Shown here: positions 58,680 to 64,000 of the stretch, in pieces
How positions within the stretch are numbered: position 1 is the first letter of the stretch
Layout: every line of letters starts with the position of its first letter
Assembly (NCBI GenBank): GCA_973895155.1
Contig: OZ316894.1
Span: forward strand, 20,398,001 to 20,462,000
Source of the DNA: Marsupella aquatica
Taxonomy: Eukaryota; Marchantiophyta
Length of the DNA stretch: 64,000 nucleotides
Direction: 5' to 3'
The notes under the pieces: model-generated
What the model saw: the letters and a program-made list of their open reading frames with translations, nothing else
Databases searched by the model: none
Told to the model about the DNA's origin: nothing
Position numbers and translations under genes: made by a program

Positions 58680-59723
58680 CTAGCAAGTAAAGTCGTTTGG
58701 TACCTCAGGAGGGACGGGAGGATTGCGAGCGTACTTCGAGCCTCCAGGAGCCCAAGGCACTGCACATTTGCACCGAAGGGAAATTAATTCCTTTCTAGAC
58801 CTTTACTTTGATGCGGATTCTATACATAAGAATTGAACGGACAGAATTGATACAAGGCAGTGTCTGCAGAGACCAGAAGAGCGCAGAAAGTACCTGTGTA
58901 GGGGTCTGGGTGAGTCAGTTTAGCAAGCTTGGCCTCTCCCTGCTCTAGTAACCGGTCTATCCTTCGCCAATCCACCTGCCCCACAATTTCCAGGATTCGG
59001 TGGAACACAGGAGTCATGTCGTGTCCTTGGCACAAAGTTGACAAACATGGTAGGACAGACTTGTCCACGGATTCTCAACTACTTGACCTAGGTCATCCAA
59101 ACAAACTTGGGACAGGCAACCGAATTGAAGCCAATTCATTTTACAAGCCTCAACAGTCCATTTGCGAAACATGGTGTCCTAAAGAGAAACTTTCCCTATC
59201 CAAGTGAATTGTTCCTATCCAAGTGAATGTAGCGCGAAGTTATCGCCTCTAATTCCCTGATGTAACGAATTACACAAAACAAGCCAGAGATTTGCTTTAT
59301 ACCTCATCTTTGTTAGCTTCGAACGCTGCTCTCGTCTTGTCTGCCTGAAAATCGAACCGAGCCACATCCATTAAAACCTCCCGAGTCAACAATGCATCAC
59401 ACTCCATGACCGAGGTTACGGACACGCCAAATCAGGCGGGAGCAGCATATGCAAATTAGGTCAACGATGTCACCAGACAACAAACAGTGCGGGGCTAAAC
59501 GTGATCGATCTGCCAGTGATTCGGACGGTAAGCACATCATGAGAAGGAAAGTGCAGCTAGAAATCGCAGTAAGGACATGAAATGATCCACCGACCTCAAC
59601 ATAGAAGAGGTCTCGATGCACGGCCCAGCTCAGAATTGTCTTCAGAGAGCGTCTGTAGAGCAATCGCGCTCGCTCCTTCTGCACCGCCTGCTTCGCCAAT
59701 AGTGCTGGCGGTAACGAGCTCAT
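58680..59723 (-). CDS. NADH dehydrogenase (ubiquinone) 1 beta subcomplex subunit 9 (B22, LYR protein)
   Basis: Four exons (59723-59595, 59344-59303, 58975-58894, 58759-58680) splice in phase to 110 aa, close to the ~117 aa of angiosperm homologues. The N-terminal LYR motif is at residues 22-24 (ARLLYRRSLK), followed by NWAVHR-like LSWAVHRDLFY. Exon 3 gives RRIDRLLEQGEAKL and HPDPYT, and exon 4 gives PWAPGGSKYARNPP. These blocks are diagnostic of NDUFB9. It is an accessory subunit of mitochondrial complex I, located in the distal membrane arm. LYR proteins of this subunit type bind acyl carrier protein. An upstream in-frame ATG at 59777 would add an acidic stretch that homologues lack, so I chose 59723. 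Confidence 0.92.
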
Positions 59724-62700
59724 CTTTGCACCGTCGCAATGTTCCTCCTTCTCTTCCTCCTCTTCCTTCGAAATCAATCTGCAAACCAGCCAAGCTCGAG
59801 AGGAAGGGTCTGTCTTTACAGTGTTATGATGTTTTCCTCTCGATCCACATTTTGAGCCAGGATGTTAGACTCCTACCGTTCGGCAGCTTACATATTAGTG
59901 TATCGTACATTGAGTGCTATGGTCGTACTGCTTTTGAACAGACACCAGGTATGAGCTACAGTAACTGCGGTCAAATATTCACCGACTTGGTTTGGGGCTC
60001 AGGCCTTCTTATTTGCCATTGCTTTTGTTCTCCTTAGGAACTTTCAATTTGGAAGAGGTTGCAAGAAGAACTGATGTTCCTATAAACTAGCCCAACTACC
60101 CCGTTCCTTGAAGATGAATAGGGGGGAGGGCAATAAAAATGCTGTAGAGGTTAACTCAGTCTTGGGTTGAACTATGGTTAGTATGTTAACTGGGGTTAGA
60201 GTAAACCCTAGTTGAAAAGTTGGTCCTTATCTCTTCAACTTCTATGTGATGTGAGAACACACAAGAGAATTCTCAAGAGAGAACACAGTGATATATAGCA
60301 AGAGATGAGAGCTTGAAGAGATGAGAGCTATGGTGATGCTTGAGTACACACATAACCGTTAATAAAGCTTTGTATTTCCGTGGACGTAGCCAAGCTTGAG
60401 GCGAACCACGTAACTATTGAGCACGTGTATGTTTGGAGTGTTCTTCCTAATCTGATTTCTCCCCACATATGCCACCAAAATATATTCTTTCTTCACATTT
60501 TTTAAGGTTAATGAATTGATAAAAAAATTATCATGCATATCATCATTTTAATAATCATTCGGAATAAATCATACACTTTTCTATGTATATATTTCTTTCT
60601 ATGCACATACGTTATAGTGGGGCCATAGAGCTAATTTCTTAATATAAATAAAAAGTATGACAGAAAGCATCAATGATTATCATTTTACATCCATGATTAT
60701 CATTTGACATAAATCATAATCATGAGTTTTCACATCCACATGATGAGCCATGGAGTTATGGTCTAAGATTTTAGTCTAAAAGCCTAGACCCCAACTCTAA
60801 CTTGTAGTTGGTGCTTTATAAGTAAGATGTTACTCCAGGAACGATGTTACTCCAGGAACGAGTGTACGCACTCCACAAGAACAAAGTGAGTGAAACAAGT
60901 GAGAAAAGATAGCAAAGGCTGGAGACCTAATAAGGGGGAGAAAACAAGAGAAAAACCGGAAAGTACTCAAATTATTCACTGTGGTGGGAACTTTGGGGAC
61001 AAAAGTCTCACAGGTCTCATCAAGCCTACGTTTGTTCCCTAGCCCAAATAAACCTCCTGGTAAGGGCCCAAGTTCCGAATCAGCTGGGCAAGAGCAGGGG
61101 TTTATTTGGCTTATTGACTTCTTTTATTGAAAGCCACGAGAGCTATTTATTTGCAATCAACCATGGCGAAAACGTGCAGCACAGGAAAGGGACAACCCAA
61201 GACACAGAACAATCCAGGGCATCTATCTGATGGAGGGCAGAAATTGCTAGCAGGATGCATGTTGCGAGAACTTTTCTCCTTGTTAGCAGGAACGTGTCAA
61301 TGGGCCAAACAATTGGGCCCCACTAAGTTAATCGGGCCTCACTAAGTTTGCAGAGAGACTAAGAAAGTTTTTAGAATACTAGTACCCTTCAAATACTTTT
61401 TAGAAACTTTTTGTCCGAAGACGTACCAAATCATGTACCAAAGTTTTAGAATGCTGGGGACCACCCACCAAGGAAATCTGTGAGGGGTACTTTTGACCTA
61501 GGGTTTAGGGTCTCCGGCTGTCAAATTGTTGAATGTATTGGGAGTATATTGTAGTTTTGTGTACAAAGGTGGACTTGCATGTCGTGTTTTAATTACAGCC
61601 TCCCAAGGGCAGTTCCTGTTGTTTTGTGTACAAAGGTGGACTTGCATGTCATATGTATTAATTAGAGCCTACCATGGGAAATTCTTCTAAAAAGCACATG
61701 CAACCACATCAGCATGCAACCACATCACTATTGGTCATTCCCTGTACCAAGACAGAATCTAAACAATCAAGATGGGTGGTCTTGCATTGAAATTGTGTGG
61801 TCATTCCCTGTACAAAGACAGAATGTAAACAATCAAGATATGGGTGGTCTTGCATTGTAATTGTGTGTTTGCTCCTGGCAAGTGACTGACCAGTCCAATG
61901 AAAGTCAAAAAGTAAAATGATAATGCTCCTCTCTCTCTGTTGATATGAGTTGAGATCGATGTTGATGTGTAAGAGGTTTCCATATATACATAAATTCTCC
62001 ACTGAGGAGTCTTTTATATCATAACAACCATCAAATTTACAATAGATTGCTCCACCTAAGCCATCATGCTTGGAGTGACTTGTCAATGAATGGGAAAACC
62101 TCCAAAGTGGACGAATTCACTAATTTACTTGTTCATACAATTGAGCCCTCCATAAATATAAATATAAATATATAAATAAATAAATAAATAAATAAATATA
62201 TATATATATATCAATGTTACACAGGCATCTATTAATATTTCATATTTCATAAATATAACGTAGATGTCAACTGACATTCTCCCATCCGACTCTTACTTTA
62301 CTTTACACTTAACGGTTACTGAACTAGAGTGTCAACACACTCAATTAAAAATTATCTAATCGGATGTACTCCTGTCAATACAACTGGAGCTGTAAAAGCA
62401 AGTCGAAAATGGGTTTGAGTAGGTCTCTATTCATTCACCAACTTTGGTAGGTAATGAATCAAATTGCAGGTCCCATGGCTGATCGTCTTGCTGACGTGTC
62501 TACGTCGCGTAGTACAGGGCGGTGACTATAGCTGACATGTATGGTGTAACTTAAAAGGCTGGTTGATACAGCGCTATTGAATGCTCCCCATTGTTTAATT
62601 ACAAAAAAATGATCGTACTCTTTGGGGGCAATGGCCCGAAGAATGGGACAGATGATGATCGCCATGGCAATGTTTGTGTTTAAAACCCATGTCGATCACC

Positions 62701-62874
62701 TTACTATCAAAGACTGAGTTGTACGAATCCATAAATCTCCTCTTCCAAGTGTGAATTGTCGCCGGGAAGAATCAGTTCTCAAAAAATCTGTCTTGTTTCG
62801 TCAATACAGAAATGTAACTCTGCTCCTGTTGAATGCGCCAGGAGAGACGTGAAGCTCAGGCCCCTGGATGGATA
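59724..62874. other. Gene-free interval with LTR relic and local duplications
   Basis: About 60140-60450 resembles an LTR end: TTTCCGTGGACGTAGCC and GGCGAACCACGTAAC near 60375-60412. GATGTTACTCCAGGAACG is duplicated at 60826-60862. TTTTGTGTACAAAGGTGGAC is duplicated near 61554 and 61622. A ~66-bp unit starting GGTCATTCCCTGTAC is duplicated near 61733 and 61799. An (AAAT)n/(TA)n microsatellite lies at 62158-62210. No gene is seen. Confidence 0.5.
62158..62210. repeat. AAAT/TA microsatellite
   Basis: An ATAAAT/AAAT run of about 35 bases passes into TATATATATATA. Confidence 0.9.
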
Positions 62875-63490
62875 TCAATTCTTGACGACCTCGATTAGAT
62901 CCAGGCCAGAGAAGTTGAGGAAGCTCACTCGTGAAAACCCGGCCTCGGAAACCAGTTCTTTCCACTCCTCAGCTGTTCTCTCCTTCCCTTCTCCGCAGTA
63001 GGAGAGCATCCCGAGGTTGGCGGCGTGCGCGACTCTGGATTGGGCGCTGCGGTCTGCAGTAGAGCGCAGGACGTTCTCGCGAATGATCACCTTCCCGTTC
63101 GCTGGCGTTGCTTCGTAGCACTTCATCAAGATTTGGACACACTTCTCATCATTCCAGTCATGCAGGACTTGCTGCAGGCACAACAACGTGAAAAGGAGTC
63201 ATTCTTCTCGTTGTGAGCCGATTCAGGCTTTGATGCCTACCTACATCTTTATCCATCTACGCATTTGGAAACTGGCCAAAGGCCAGAGGTTAGAAAGGAA
63301 AAGTTCCTAATCATTTTGCTGGAAAGTTGTCTCTCTACGTTCATCTGATAGCATTCTTGATTAACTAACATGTGTGGAGCAGTGTTATCCGGGGGCTTGG
63401 TCTGAGATTGACTGAGAAGCGTTACCTCCATAAGGATTGCATCTGCTTGCGGAATACGCTTAAACATATCTCCAGCTACGTGCTTCACAC
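62875..63490 (-). CDS. Caffeate-type O-methyltransferase, C-terminal exons (5' part missing or beyond window)
   Basis: Two exons, 63490-63426 and 63171-62875, splice in phase and encode the last ~120 residues of a plant class II SAM-dependent O-methyltransferase. GVKHVAGDMFKRIPQADAIL is the SAM-binding strand region. QVLHDWNDEKC holds the catalytic His-Asp. VIIREN and GKERTAEEW hold the two Glu residues that flank the catalytic His in this family. The C-terminus is GLDLIEVVKN. Substrates are typically phenolics such as caffeate, flavonoids or related compounds, and cannot be assigned here. I find no upstream exon between 63491 and 64000, so the rest lies past the window or is lost. The sequence is intact as far as seen. 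Confidence 0.88.
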
Positions 63491-64000
63491 CTGCGGAGGA
63501 AGAAGTGACCAAGGGGGAAAAGCAAATTGTTAACTGGTGTATGGTAGCAATCTCAAAAAAGGATTGATCTGACCAGCTGGAAGGCCGAGCCCACGTTCAA
63601 GAGATGCTTGTGGGTTAGCGAAGACTGAGGGTTAGTACGATAATGTACTCGATTCGAAGTATTTAAAAAAAAGCTTAAACTCGTAACACTCGAGCACAAT
63701 GGTATCTATGCAAAGGCCCCGGGCCTTCTGTACTCTCACTCTCAAATTTGTCCAAGCTCGCTATGCTACTCCAGTAGAATACTGAAAAGGAAGATTCGAC
63801 GGAAGCTGCCTGAACTAAAGCAGTTGCCCACAGAGCATGAACTTGGCATCTACGGATGTGTCTAACTACAGTACTTTGTACTGCTGACGTATGTCTTACG
63901 ACACTAATATCGAACCTGATCGTCTTATTTTCACGAGCTTCATCCTAATCGAAAACTATCCAAAGTTGTCAAGGAAATTGTTGTTGTCAAATATTTAATT
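63491..64000. other. Probable intron or upstream region of the O-methyltransferase gene
   Basis: No exon for the expected SAM-binding loop or dimerisation domain is visible on the minus strand. The phase at 63490 requires one base from an upstream exon, so an intron starting beyond this point is expected. Confidence 0.4.

Overview
The window is nuclear DNA of a green plant (streptophyte). The host genes are intron-rich and match plant families: a plant-type ZC3H15-like CCCH zinc-finger protein, a TSPO with a long N-terminal extension, a nuclear plastid ClpP3, the plant form of complex I subunit NDUFB9/B22, and a caffeate-type O-methyltransferase. There is also a plant telomere-type TTTAGGG tract. 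An intact-looking radial-spoke RSPH10B-like MORN gene suggests a lineage with flagellated sperm (charophyte, bryophyte, lycophyte, fern or similar). I cannot name the species.

Layout. 1-2024: repeats, no gene. 2025-19130: a three-level transposon nest. The outer layer is a non-autonomous CACTA element (CACTAGTAGAAAA termini). Inside it, at 3883-18690, is a decayed Ty3/gypsy-type retrotransposon read on the minus strand. Inside its integrase gene, at 5461-10079, is a 4.6-kb element with a TCAAG target duplication. 20714-23648: ZC3H15-like gene (+). 23.7-31.0 kb: repeats, including a 118-bp tandem array and a foldback. 31010-31831: TSPO (-). 36224-38367: CLPP3 (-). 40764-48882: RSPH10B-like gene (+). 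53606-56097: an unrecognised two-exon gene with a repeated Cys/His motif (+). 58680-59723: NDUFB9-like gene (-). 62875-63490: the last two exons of an O-methyltransferase (-).

The most interesting object is the retrotransposon. In order it encodes Gag with two CCHC knuckles, an aspartic protease, a C5-cytosine DNA methyltransferase domain, reverse transcriptase, RNase H, a DDE integrase, and a C-terminal PHD finger. A DNA-methylation writer and a chromatin reader therefore sit in one polyprotein. Its ends are not ordinary LTRs. The repeats are arranged A1-internal-B1-A2-B2 (split direct repeats), a layout I know from PAT/Ngaro tyrosine-recombinase elements rather than from Ty3/gypsy. The 14 bases at the primer-binding position are complementary to sequence inside A1, as expected for self-priming of the Tf1 kind. 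This copy is dead: it has several frameshifts, a TAG between the methyltransferase and RT, and an interrupted integrase.

All coordinates, splice sites and repeat differences were read by eye. Family assignments rest on motif recognition without any database search.
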